Source: Lacticaseibacillus manihotivorans DSM 13343 = JCM 12514
GTDB lineage: Bacteria > Bacillota > Bacilli > Lactobacillales > Lactobacillaceae
NCBI RefSeq assembly: GCF_001435035.1
Contig: NZ_AZEU01000116.1
Coordinates: forward strand, 1-32,232
Direction of reading: 5' to 3'
DNA length: 32,232 bases
Of the stretch, positions 1-7,630 are shown in pieces. The position numbers and the translations under genes were made by a program. Below the pieces are notes generated by a model, which was not told the origin of the DNA, searched no databases, and saw nothing but the letters and a program-made list of their open reading frames with translations. Every line of letters begins with the position of its first letter. Position 1 is the stretch's first letter.

Positions 1-150
1 TTAGTCATACCAACTTGTCCAATTTTCCGCAGTGGCGCCAAGGCGCTGGAGCTCACATATTTTCAAGCCGCTAGGCAATTGGTAAGGCTAACTGGAAGCT
101 TCAAAACACACTGACGTTGCCGGACAGTGTTTGCGGAGAAAGTGGGGATT
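1..150. other. Gene-free left edge with short inverted repeats
   Basis: I see no coding region here. The stretch contains several complementary pieces: TTTTCCGCA near 23-31 against TGCGGAGAA near 132-140, ACACTG against CAGTGT around 107-130, and GGCGCC-type symmetry near 34-48. This could be the 3' untranslated structure of a gene outside the window or a decayed relative of the long palindromes found elsewhere. The base pairing is too patchy to call a terminator. Confidence 0.3.
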
Positions 151-152
151 TG

Positions 153-161
153 TGTTACACT
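153..161 (+). promoter_or_regulatory. Extended -10 promoter for the SNF2 helicase
   Basis: TGTTACACT has the TGn extension followed by TACACT, 29 bases before the ATG at 191. No convincing -35 is visible at 17 bp spacing, as is usual for extended -10 promoters. This is inferred from sequence alone. Confidence 0.45.
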
Positions 162-190
162 GAAAGTATTGAAAAAGTGAGGTCGGTCAG

Positions 191-3100
191 ATGTCAGATC
201 GGAAAATGCCAAGTGTTATGTGGAGTCGCGGCAAAGCGATTGTGGCGGCGCACAAAGTCGAAATCATTGCCATTGATCCGGATTTGAAAGTGATTGAAGC
301 GCGGGTTTATGGGACGCATGCCTATGATGTGATCGTCGGCATTCGCGCCAGCCAAGATAGTTGCAGCTGCCCATTTTTCCCAGATCATGGGTACTGCAAA
401 CACATTGCGGCGGTGGAATTATATTTCAAAGCGCAAGATCAAACTATCGAAGCGGCCCTGGCGGCCAACACCAACTTACCGCAACATGGCGATGCTTCAC
501 AAGGTGCGCGGTTTGTGGCGGGGTTGGATCTGCCGGAGCAACAATACTTTCACGGCTTGACCAACAACACCAAGGGTCAGTTGCTGTTGGAAGCGACCCT
601 TGAAATTCACCCGTATGTGGCGTCTGATTGGACCAAAAAAGCGCGGATCTTTATTAAGTTGCGCCTTGCCAATGCGTCAGACGGGCATTTTTTGGCAGTG
701 CGTGATATGCAAGAATTCTTAACGGCTTACCACAACCATGACCGATTAGCCTTGGCCGGACACAAGCACGTGTTCAGTTTGTCACCACGAGTTTTTGGGG
801 AACCAGAACGGCAGTTGATCGCGCTGTTAAGCAACACGCAACCGGTGGAGCAAGTGCGCTTAAGTGGTTCAGCATCGGTGTATCGACGCATGGCAATTTT
901 AAATCCCGGCGATTTTGCACGGGTCGTCAAGCCCATGAGTCAAATGGCGCATGTGGTGTTTGCCAACGTTCAGGATCAAATCAATTATGATCACTTGAAT
1001 GTGGTTGCCTTTGAACCGACCGCGGCACTATTTGTCGGGGCAGTGGTTAAAACTGATACCGGCTACCAATTCGATTTACATGAAAATTTTGATGCGGTGG
1101 TAGACAGTGATGAATTGCTGATTCGTGGTGGTGACTTTTATCAAGCGACCACGGCACAGTTTGATTTGATTCAGCACGTTTTGAATGAATTTTTTGTGGC
1201 GCGTGATGCGTTGCACTTGGCCTTTGGCTTTGATGAACGGGAAAGTTTGCGTCAATTGATCGCCTACCTCCAACCGATCGCGCAGCTGGAGGTGCCGGAA
1301 TTAATTCAAGCCCCTATGATGACGCCTAAATTTGTATTAGGCAAGCAAAAGCAGCGTTTGATTTTGCACTTGGCCTTTGATTACGGCGATCAAGTCCTGA
1401 CACCAACTGAAGTGGTGAAACGTGATGCCGCATTGCGCAACCTAACACAAGAACGGCAAGCCCAAGCCTATTTAGAAGCGCTAGGCTTTGCTGTTGGCGA
1501 TGATGGGTGGCACAAAGATTTTCATGATCCAGATGTGTTATATCGCTTTTTTGTTCAAGAGTTACCGAACTTACGGCAAAATGGCACCGTCACATTAGAC
1601 GATGATTTGGCGGCGTTGTGGCAAGATAGTCAAACGTTGGCACCAAAAGTGGCAGTCAAAGCTGCGGATGGGCTGTTGGCGATCAATTTTTCTATGAATG
1701 GGGTGTCGGCGAGTCAAGTCGACGCGATGTTAGCGCAGTTGGATGTCGATCGGCCTTATTTGCAGCGCGCTGATGGGGCGTTGATCCCAATCGATGATCA
1801 ATTGCGGCGAGTTTCTCAAGCGTTAGCGAAGTTGCGTGATCAAGCGAAATTTAGTCAAGGCCAACTGCAAGTGCCAGCGGCTCAGGCGTTAGCGGTGCGT
1901 TCAGCGTTAGGCCAAGATGCTGAATTTGATGCTAAATTTGATGCGATCGCCAATGATTTGGCGCATCCAGAGCAGTTCAAAGTGTTTGGCCAACGTCCGG
2001 TAAATGCGGACATGCGCCCGTATCAACAACGCGGCGTCCAGTGGTTGGAGATGTTGAACAGTCATGGTTTTGGTGGCATTTTAGCGGATGAAATGGGTTT
2101 GGGTAAAACCTTGCAAATGATCAGCTTTTTGAACAATCATCAAGACACAACGCACACCAGTTTAGTGGTGGCGCCGGCGTCATTGCTGTACAACTGGAAA
2201 GCTGAATGTGAAAAATTTGCACCTGATTTGCATGTGGTCGTCGTTGACGGGAATAAAACCGAGCGCAAAGCAACCATTGCCGCGCCAGCAGATATTTGGA
2301 TCACCAGCTACAACAGCGTGCGCAACGATATTGCCCAATATGCCAACGCGTCATTAGGTTATTTGGTTTTAGATGAAGCGCAATTTGTCAAAAATGGTGC
2401 CTCAAAAACCAATCAGGCCTTGCGAAAGTTGCATCCGATCAATACCTTTGCCTTGTCTGGGACCCCAATCGAAAATCGCACTGACGAAATCTGGGCAATA
2501 TTTGCCTTGGTGATGCCAGGGCTTTTGCCAGGATTGAAGGCCTTCAAACGCCTCAGTCCTGAAACTGTGGCAACCCGCGTGGCACCGTTTATTTTGCGGC
2601 GCGACAAACAAAGTGTGTTGCCAGATTTGCCGCCGCGCGTTCAATCTAATCTCACCAATGAAATGACCAAAGCGCAAAAGGCCGTTTACTTGGCGCAATT
2701 GCAACAGATGCAAGTACAAGTCCGCGGATTGGACGCCAAAAGTCTTGTGAAGAACAAATTAGCGATTTTAGCCGGCTTAACGCGCTTGCGGCAACTTTGT
2801 GATACGCCAGCGTTGTATTTGCCGGAGTATCAAGGCGGCTCAGGCAAGCTTGAACAGTTGGCGGATCTCTTGCAAGAAGCCGTGGCCAATGGGCGGCATG
2901 TGTTGGTATTCTCACAATTTACTGGGATGCTTGATCAAATTGCCACCGTTTTAGACGAAGCGGAACTCGGCTATTTCACCTTGCGAGGCAGTACGCCGCC
3001 GCAAAAGCGTTTGGGGATGGTGGACCGCTTCAACGCCGGCGAAGTCCCGATTTTCTTGATCTCATTAAAAGCTGGCGGCACTGGTTTGAATTTGACAGGT

Positions 3101-3355
3101 GCTGATTTAGTGATTTTAGTGGATCTTTGGTGGAACCCAGCCGTCGAAGATCAAGCGATCGCGCGGGCCCATCGGCTTGGTCAAGCGCATGAAGTGGATG
3201 TTTATCGCTTGATCACCAAAGGCACTATCGAAGAACAAATCGCGAAACTCCAAGCAAAAAAGCGGGATCTTGTTGATGTGGTCATGGCTGGCGCGCAGAA
3301 TAAAGCGGCTTTGACCGATGATGAAATTCGCACGATCTTAGGGATCGATGAATAA
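191..3355 (+). CDS. SWIM zinc finger, SNF2-family helicase
   Basis: This encodes a 1054-residue SNF2-type double-stranded DNA translocase, presumably cytoplasmic and acting on protein-DNA or stalled transcription or replication complexes. A SWIM-like zinc motif lies near the N-terminus (C58, C60, C69, H71). A long middle segment of about 500 residues has no motif I can name and matches the SNF2-associated region of such proteins. The helicase core follows: Walker A GLGKT at 636-640, the DEAQ box at 728-731, and motif VI QAIARAHRLGQ from 988 with the arginine-finger region. The order SWIM then SNF2 core is typical of the long SNF2 proteins in Lactobacillales. The ATG at 191 follows a weak GAGG and suits the full SWIM domain. 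It appears monocistronic. Its biological substrate in bacteria is not established, so the function is given at family level. Confidence 0.93.
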   Translation: MSDRKMPSVMWSRGKAIVAAHKVEIIAIDPDLKVIEARVYGTHAYDVIVGIRASQDSCSCPFFPDHGYCKHIAAVELYFKAQDQTIEAALAANTNLPQHGDASQGARFVAGLDLPEQQYFHGLTNNTKGQLLLEATLEIHPYVASDWTKKARIFIKLRLANASDGHFLAVRDMQEFLTAYHNHDRLALAGHKHVFSLSPRVFGEPERQLIALLSNTQPVEQVRLSGSASVYRRMAILNPGDFARVVKPMSQMAHVVFANVQDQINYDHLNVVAFEPTAALFVGAVVKTDTGYQFDLHENFDAVVDSDELLIRGGDFYQATTAQFDLIQHVLNEFFVARDALHLAFGFDERESLRQLIAYLQPIAQLEVPELIQAPMMTPKFVLGKQKQRLILHLAFDYGDQVLTPTEVVKRDAALRNLTQERQAQAYLEALGFAVGDDGWHKDFHDPDVLYRFFVQELPNLRQNGTVTLDDDLAALWQDSQTLAPKVAVKAADGLLAINFSMNGVSASQVDAMLAQLDVDRPYLQRADGALIPIDDQLRRVSQALAKLRDQAKFSQGQLQVPAAQALAVRSALGQDAEFDAKFDAIANDLAHPEQFKVFGQRPVNADMRPYQQRGVQWLEMLNSHGFGGILADEMGLGKTLQMISFLNNHQDTTHTSLVVAPASLLYNWKAECEKFAPDLHVVVVDGNKTERKATIAAPADIWITSYNSVRNDIAQYANASLGYLVLDEAQFVKNGASKTNQALRKLHPINTFALSGTPIENRTDEIWAIFALVMPGLLPGLKAFKRLSPETVATRVAPFILRRDKQSVLPDLPPRVQSNLTNEMTKAQKAVYLAQLQQMQVQVRGLDAKSLVKNKLAILAGLTRLRQLCDTPALYLPEYQGGSGKLEQLADLLQEAVANGRHVLVFSQFTGMLDQIATVLDEAELGYFTLRGSTPPQKRLGMVDRFNAGEVPIFLISLKAGGTGLNLTGADLVILVDLWWNPAVEDQAIARAHRLGQAHEVDVYRLITKGTIEEQIAKLQAKKRDLVDVVMAGAQNKAALTDDEIRTILGIDE

Positions 3356-3391
3356 AACTGGCAAAGACGTGCGTCACGCGGTGTTTTCCAG

Positions 3392-3397
3392 TATAAT
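3392..3397 (+). promoter_or_regulatory. Perfect -10 (TATAAT) for the small downstream gene
   Basis: A consensus TATAAT lies 37 bases after the helicase stop and 55 bases before the ATG at 3453. The -35 position is not recognisable. It supports starting the next gene at 3453, because an upstream in-frame start at 3348 would lie ahead of the transcript start. Confidence 0.5.
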
Positions 3398-3452
3398 GGA
3401 TGTTATTAAATTTTCTATTTATTGTGAAGTCGTACGGAGGGGATATTTTTTT

Positions 3453-3848
3453 ATGTTGAATCAATGGGTGTTGCACCGGCTGTATGGCATTGGCCACATC
3501 GTTGAAGTTCAAGGCGATTTGATCACGGTGCGTTTTTCTGAAGCAGACAAGGTGTTTTCAGCGGTACAAGCCATTCCACAAGGCGCCTTGAAGCTGCTCA
3601 ATGCCAAAGTCGAAGCCCAATTTTTGGCGCAATTGACGCAAAAGCCTGCAGCACAATCAGCACCAAGTCATCCAGCCGTTGCTGCGACCAGCTTTGCGTG
3701 CAATCAGACGTATTCGAATGCTGAAATCAATGCGCAATTTGATGGCCAAACTTCCGGCCGCATTCGCCGCGGTGACCGTGCGTTGGTGCAACCCGATCGC
3801 CATGGTGATGATCGCCAAGTTTGGCAGTTCCCACTACAATTCAATTAA
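3453..3848 (+). CDS. Hypothetical 131-residue protein, possible Tudor/KOW-like N-terminus
   Basis: I do not recognise this protein as a named family. The ATG at 3453 is preceded by GGAGGGG (3436-3442) and lies downstream of a TATAAT. A longer in-frame version from 3348 would overlap the helicase stop and the promoter and is less likely. Residues 9-45 (LYGIGHIVEVQGDLITVRF and onward) look like the short beta-barrel of Tudor/KOW-type modules, such as the one ending PcrA helicases. A Pro/Ala/Ser linker at about 65-85 separates this from a C-terminal part with YSNAEINAQF. That segment faintly resembles segments found beside restriction-type nucleases, but no catalytic motif is visible. A nucleic-acid-associated role beside the SNF2 gene is only inference. 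Confidence 0.65.
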   Translation: MLNQWVLHRLYGIGHIVEVQGDLITVRFSEADKVFSAVQAIPQGALKLLNAKVEAQFLAQLTQKPAAQSAPSHPAVAATSFACNQTYSNAEINAQFDGQTSGRIRRGDRALVQPDRHGDDRQVWQFPLQFN

Positions 3849-3855
3849 GTTTGTG

Positions 3856-3890
3856 ATCCTCGTCAATGATGATTGGCGGGGATTTTTGTT
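3856..3890 (+). terminator. Intrinsic terminator after the 131-residue gene
   Basis: A 12-bp stem pairs ATCCTCGTCAAT (3856-3867) with ATTGGCGGGGAT (3872-3883) using two G-U pairs. The loop is GATG and the T-rich tail runs to 3890. Confidence 0.85.
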
Positions 3891-3937
3891 TGCACTTGTG
3901 CGAGTCTGTGGCATTTCTTGAAGTTTAGGTGAAAGGA

Positions 3938-3966
3938 TTGAATCTTGCTGATGCGATCACGATAAT
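3938..3966 (+). promoter_or_regulatory. Promoter of the NEAT operon
   Basis: TTGAAT (3938-3943), a 17-bp spacer, then GATAAT (3961-3966). This gives a 5' untranslated leader of roughly 110 bases before the ATG at 4086. Confidence 0.7.
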
Positions 3967-3974
3967 AATTGAAT
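3960..3974 (+). promoter_or_regulatory. Candidate Fur-type operator overlapping the -10
   Basis: The 15 bases CGATAATAATTGAAT match the 7-1-7 Fur box (TGATAATnATTATCA) well in the left half (GATAAT) and partly in the right half (ATT). The site covers the -10 element, so a bound repressor would block transcription. Control by iron would suit NEAT proteins, but the match is partial and AT-rich sequence gives such matches by chance. Confidence 0.35.
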
Positions 3975-3983
3975 AAAGCGTTT

Positions 3984-4016
3984 TATTTCGCTCAATGACA
4001 AGCTTTTTGCGAAATA
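3984..4016 (+). promoter_or_regulatory. Leader hairpin upstream of the NEAT genes
   Basis: TATTTCGC (3984-3991) and GCGAAATA (4009-4016) form a perfect 8-bp stem with a 17-base loop inside the predicted leader. No T-tract follows, so it is not a terminator. It might stabilise or regulate the mRNA. Confidence 0.35.
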
Positions 4017-4085
4017 TTGCACGTATTTTGGGTGCCGGTGGCTTTAAAATTAATTTTGTTATCGACGCGCAGTGAGGTGAAAGTG

Positions 4086-5519
4086 ATGAAAAAATTCCTT
4101 GGGGTTCTGCTCTTTGTATTTTTGGGTTTCTTGATGGTGAGTCCAACTCAGGCAGTTTCGGCTGATGCCACCACGACAACTGTGAGTTATCAAGTCAACA
4201 AGGCTGGCACGGACAAACCGTCAGTCGCGAATAGCTTTTTTTCCGGTGAGGCGACGGTGACGCGATCTGATGATGGCCCGGCGACGGTGACGTTGCACCT
4301 AGTTAAATTTGCCAGCACCATCAAATCGTTTGCGATTGGGGATCAAGTTGCCAAAATCACGAACGCGACTGCCAACACTGCCGATCTTTCATTCGTGGTT
4401 GATAACAGTTTCCAACTGCCAGTGGTGCAAGCGGCAATGACGGTGATGAACATGCATCAAAAAGCCGATCTTGTTTTTGATGAAGCGCTGTATCAACCGG
4501 AATTATCAACTGCGACTGTTGCTGATCAGGCGAAATCAGGCGCATCTAAAACTCCTGTCATCGGAACTGATCCCACTGCGGATGCCGAAACGTCGCGCCC
4601 AGTGACTGACGCTGAACCACTGGATCAAGCAGCGACTGCTATTGCGGCGACAGATTCAGTTGAAACAGGCGATGAATCTAAACCAGCAGCAATTGACGCT
4701 AAGGATACGACGGAAATTGTGGCCTACCAAGTCAATAAAGCAGGCACGGATACGCCGTCATTATCTAACAGCTTTTTTACTGGGCAAGCGGAGGTGACGG
4801 TTAAGAACGGTCGAGCCACAAGCGTTACGTTGCATCTGCAAAAATTCGCGAATATGATCAAAAGCTTCTCAGTTGGCGACCAACCGGCTAAAATGACCAA
4901 TGTCACCAGTAACACAGCTGACTTAACCTTTGTTGTGGATGAGCAATTCGCAAAGCCAATCGTTCAAGCAAGTATGTCACTGATGAATATGAATCAAAAG
5001 GCGGATCTGGTCTTTACTAAAGCGTTGTATCAAGCTGCCGAAATATCAAGCCAACCAAAAGTATCGACACCGATCCAGTCGTCACAAGAAACTAATGGAT
5101 CGACAGCAACAGAAATCTCCGCGACCGACCATTCAACTGATGCCGTCACGCCAGCGACTAAACCAGAAGATTCAGCGCCAGCACAAACATCGCCAGAAAC
5201 TGATGTAACACCAACAACAGAATCAACTGCGACCAAGCCAACAACTGACGCAACCACGCTAACGACTCAATCTGAAGATTCAGCGGAAACACAGACATCA
5301 TCGACAACTGACCCAAAGACTGATGCAAATACGCCAACAACTGAGCCTAAAAATTCCACAAAATCTCAGACGGCACCAGTAACGATTGCCAAGCCTGGAA
5401 CTGTAGAAACTACGGAACAAAGCCAGACTGTTAGTGAATCAAAAGTTTCGGATCAAGGCAACTCAACATCTACCAATAGCACGCCGGCAACTCAAACAGA
5501 ACTGCGACTCAAACCGTGA
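4086..5519 (+). CDS. NEAT-domain surface protein, 5' part (frameshifted gene)
   Basis: This 477-residue reading frame is the N-terminal part of a secreted, heme- or hemoprotein-binding NEAT protein. The ATG at 4086 follows GAGGTGA at 4074-4080. An in-frame TTG at 4017 has no such site. Residues 1-28 form a signal peptide (MKKF, then a hydrophobic core, with cleavage likely after AVSA). NEAT domain 1 covers about 33-137 and NEAT domain 2 about 212-316, each starting YQVNKAGTD and ending ALYQ. Where classical NEAT domains have YxxxY, these have MHQKA (M123) and MNQKA (M302). Residues 317-477 form a Thr/Ser/Pro/Glu-rich linker. The frame stops at 5517-5519, in the middle of the linker and just before the next NEAT repeat. 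As it stands the product would be secreted without an anchor. Confidence 0.85.
   Translation: MKKFLGVLLFVFLGFLMVSPTQAVSADATTTTVSYQVNKAGTDKPSVANSFFSGEATVTRSDDGPATVTLHLVKFASTIKSFAIGDQVAKITNATANTADLSFVVDNSFQLPVVQAAMTVMNMHQKADLVFDEALYQPELSTATVADQAKSGASKTPVIGTDPTADAETSRPVTDAEPLDQAATAIAATDSVETGDESKPAAIDAKDTTEIVAYQVNKAGTDTPSLSNSFFTGQAEVTVKNGRATSVTLHLQKFANMIKSFSVGDQPAKMTNVTSNTADLTFVVDEQFAKPIVQASMSLMNMNQKADLVFTKALYQAAEISSQPKVSTPIQSSQETNGSTATEISATDHSTDAVTPATKPEDSAPAQTSPETDVTPTTESTATKPTTDATTLTTQSEDSAETQTSSTTDPKTDANTPTTEPKNSTKSQTAPVTIAKPGTVETTEQSQTVSESKVSDQGNSTSTNSTPATQTELRLKP
5493..5518 (+). other. Frameshift junction in the NEAT gene
   Basis: In frame 1 the codons CAA ACA GAA CTG CGA run to the TGA at 5517. 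In the frame of the next reading frame the same stretch reads ACT GCG ACT CAA ACC GTG AAA, giving TATQTVKYHVNK. That is the pattern preceding every other repeat (for example TEIVKYQVNK). Adding one A beside 5500-5501 (GAACT to GAAACT) gives QTETATQTVKYHVNK and joins both halves into one frame of 1181 residues. This points to a one-base deletion, either real or an assembly error. Confidence 0.85.
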
Positions 5520-7630
5520 AATATCACGTTAATAAAACAGGCACGGACACACCATCGATTTCTGACAGTTTCTTTACCGGACAGGCAACCATCATCACCA
5601 AAGCTGGACAGCCCCAAACCGTCACTTTACATATTCAACAACATGCCGGTGTCATCAGTAGTTTCTCGATCGGCTCTCAGCAAGCCAAAATGACGAATAC
5701 CACAGCCGATACCGCAGACCTAACCTTTACTATCGATAAACAGTTTGCACAGCCAGTTGTGACAGCAAGCTTGACAGTCATGGGGATGACTCAAAAGGCC
5801 GATTTGGTTTTTGCAGAAGCGCTGTATCAGTCAGCCTCATCGGAAGCCAAACCGACAGAAACTCAGACATCTACAATTGCCAATCAAACTCCAAAGTCAG
5901 CAGCCACGAAAACCCCAACCACAACCACAACCACAACCACAAACACAAACACTGCCGTTGATCATCAAGCGACGACTGGTGAAGGGAAAGCGTCAAATCA
6001 AAGCCCAGCCACCACCCCAATGACGAGCGCAACCACAACGGATGCCAACAAAGCGGTGGCAAAGTCACCATCATCAAGAACTTCAACGGAAATCGTCAAG
6101 TATCAAGTCAACAAGGTCGGTACGGACACACCATCAATTGCCAACGGCTTTTTCACCGGCGAGGCAACGGTAACGCTTACAGCAGGACAGGCGCAAACCG
6201 TCACGTTACACTTGCAGAAATATGCCAGCGCGATCAAAACTTTCACCATCGGCGATCAAACCGCCAAAATGAGCAATGTCGCTGGTGATACTGGAGATTT
6301 AACCTTCACCATTGACGCCAATTTTGCCAAACCGGTTGTGCAAGCTCGCATGTCGGTAATGAACATGAATCAAACAGCGGATTTGGTGTTTGCCAAAGCG
6401 TTATATCAGACAAGCTCGACTGAACCAACACGGAAAAATCCAATCAGTCACACGCAGTCGGCTCCGGTTGCAAGCGCTAAGCCCAATGTTTTGGCGAAAT
6501 CACAAACGCAAATCACGACCCCATCGAAACAAGCAGGGGAAGTTTCTGCCAAATTATATCAAGCACAAAATGGCCACTTGACGACGGCTCCTTCTGCGGC
6601 GCAACAATTTATCAGCCAATCTGCTAAAGTCGTCCGTCATGCGACCAACACCACTGTGACCTTGCACACGACTGGTGCAGAATATATTCAAGCGATCCGG
6701 ATCGCAGGCCAGCTGGGCAAAATCACCAATCGCCATGGGGCCAATGCAGATCTGGTGTTCACCTTGTCTAATCAAGTGCTCAATTATGCCTTGCCGGTTA
6801 CTTTTTCACTGGTGGTTCCAGGCGCTGGCGCCATGACGCAGTCGGCATTTTTATTGCTCGATTTGCCAGTCCAAGCAGCTCAAGTGGATCCTGTGGTCAA
6901 GCCATTTACCACAACCACAACTTCTGCGGCACCAGTGCGGCCAGTAGTGGCCGGTGCCCCCGCGCATGCAATCAATGCGAAACTGGCCCAGCAAACCATC
7001 ACTTATACGGTGTTAGATGCTGGTGGTAGTGCACTATCGACTGCCAATCAATATTTCACGCATTCTGCACGGGTCGTAAAAGCTGGGGCAGGTTATGATG
7101 TTTATTTAACTGTGCGGGTTGCGGCAGGCTTAGTCACGTTCACGCCGATCAGCATCAATGGCGGAGCAGTCCACAATTTGTCACATGCAGTGATCGGTGG
7201 CCAGGATGTTTGGACATTTGACTTCCATGTTGCCAATGCCAATGGTTTGGATCAGTTGATTCCGGCAAGTATTTTAATGAGTGTGCCAATGGCAAATATT
7301 TCCAATCAAGCATTTAATATCGAATTTGCCTTTGCCCGGCTTGCACAGTCCGAAGTTGCCAGTGCCGAAACGCAGTCAATGAGTTCGGCAGTAAAGACCA
7401 AAGCCTTAAAGCCAATCACGATTACGAAAAAGACGGTCAAGCCAGCTGGCAAAACCACCAGCACCACGCAAATAACATCCAGTGGGCTCAAAGCACGATC
7501 GGTATTGCCGAAATTAAAACATTACCCGATCGGCTGGGAAGCGTTAGCCTTCATTTTGGCTGATGGCTTGATCTTGATAGGCGCGTGGATCATGCGTCGG
7601 CGGCGTTTAGGGGAGGTCACTCATGATTAA
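5516..7630 (+). CDS. NEAT-domain surface protein, 3' part with membrane anchor (frameshifted gene)
   Basis: This 704-residue frame continues the upstream NEAT protein. Its GTG at 5516 overlaps the previous stop and has no Shine-Dalgarno sequence or signal peptide, so independent translation is doubtful. NEAT domains lie at about 1-105, 193-298, 342-452 and 494-608. The first two are close copies of domains 1 and 2, and the last two are divergent. The position of the heme-ligand tyrosine is methionine in three (M91, M284, M440) and isoleucine in the last (I595). Thr-rich linkers separate the domains, and a basic Lys/Thr region follows at about 625-660. The C-terminus (about 674-704) is a hydrophobic segment followed by RRRR, resembling a sorting-signal layout. 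The nearest LP motif is LPKLK at 664-668 rather than LPxTG, so a simple transmembrane anchor is likelier. The stop overlaps the next gene by 8 bases. Confidence 0.82.
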   Translation: MKYHVNKTGTDTPSISDSFFTGQATIITKAGQPQTVTLHIQQHAGVISSFSIGSQQAKMTNTTADTADLTFTIDKQFAQPVVTASLTVMGMTQKADLVFAEALYQSASSEAKPTETQTSTIANQTPKSAATKTPTTTTTTTTNTNTAVDHQATTGEGKASNQSPATTPMTSATTTDANKAVAKSPSSRTSTEIVKYQVNKVGTDTPSIANGFFTGEATVTLTAGQAQTVTLHLQKYASAIKTFTIGDQTAKMSNVAGDTGDLTFTIDANFAKPVVQARMSVMNMNQTADLVFAKALYQTSSTEPTRKNPISHTQSAPVASAKPNVLAKSQTQITTPSKQAGEVSAKLYQAQNGHLTTAPSAAQQFISQSAKVVRHATNTTVTLHTTGAEYIQAIRIAGQLGKITNRHGANADLVFTLSNQVLNYALPVTFSLVVPGAGAMTQSAFLLLDLPVQAAQVDPVVKPFTTTTTSAAPVRPVVAGAPAHAINAKLAQQTITYTVLDAGGSALSTANQYFTHSARVVKAGAGYDVYLTVRVAAGLVTFTPISINGGAVHNLSHAVIGGQDVWTFDFHVANANGLDQLIPASILMSVPMANISNQAFNIEFAFARLAQSEVASAETQSMSSAVKTKALKPITITKKTVKPAGKTTSTTQITSSGLKARSVLPKLKHYPIGWEALAFILADGLILIGAWIMRRRRLGEVTHD
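5918..5941 (+). repeat. Hexanucleotide repeat (ACCACA)x4 in the NEAT linker
   Basis: Four perfect ACCACA units code for a poly-Thr run, followed by two AACACA/AACACT variants. The six-base unit changes linker length by two residues without changing frame. Confidence 0.8.

Noticed and set aside
3348-3452. Longer form of the 131-residue protein
   Set aside because: The extension overlaps the helicase stop and the TATAAT. The ATG at 3453 has a strong GGAGGGG.
4017-4085. Longer NEAT protein starting at TTG 4017
   Set aside because: No Shine-Dalgarno sequence is present, and it would put 23 residues before a normal signal peptide.
7500-7630. LPxTG sortase anchor at the end of the large NEAT protein
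   Set aside because: The only LP motif before the hydrophobic tail is LPKLK, which lacks the Thr-Gly needed for sortase.
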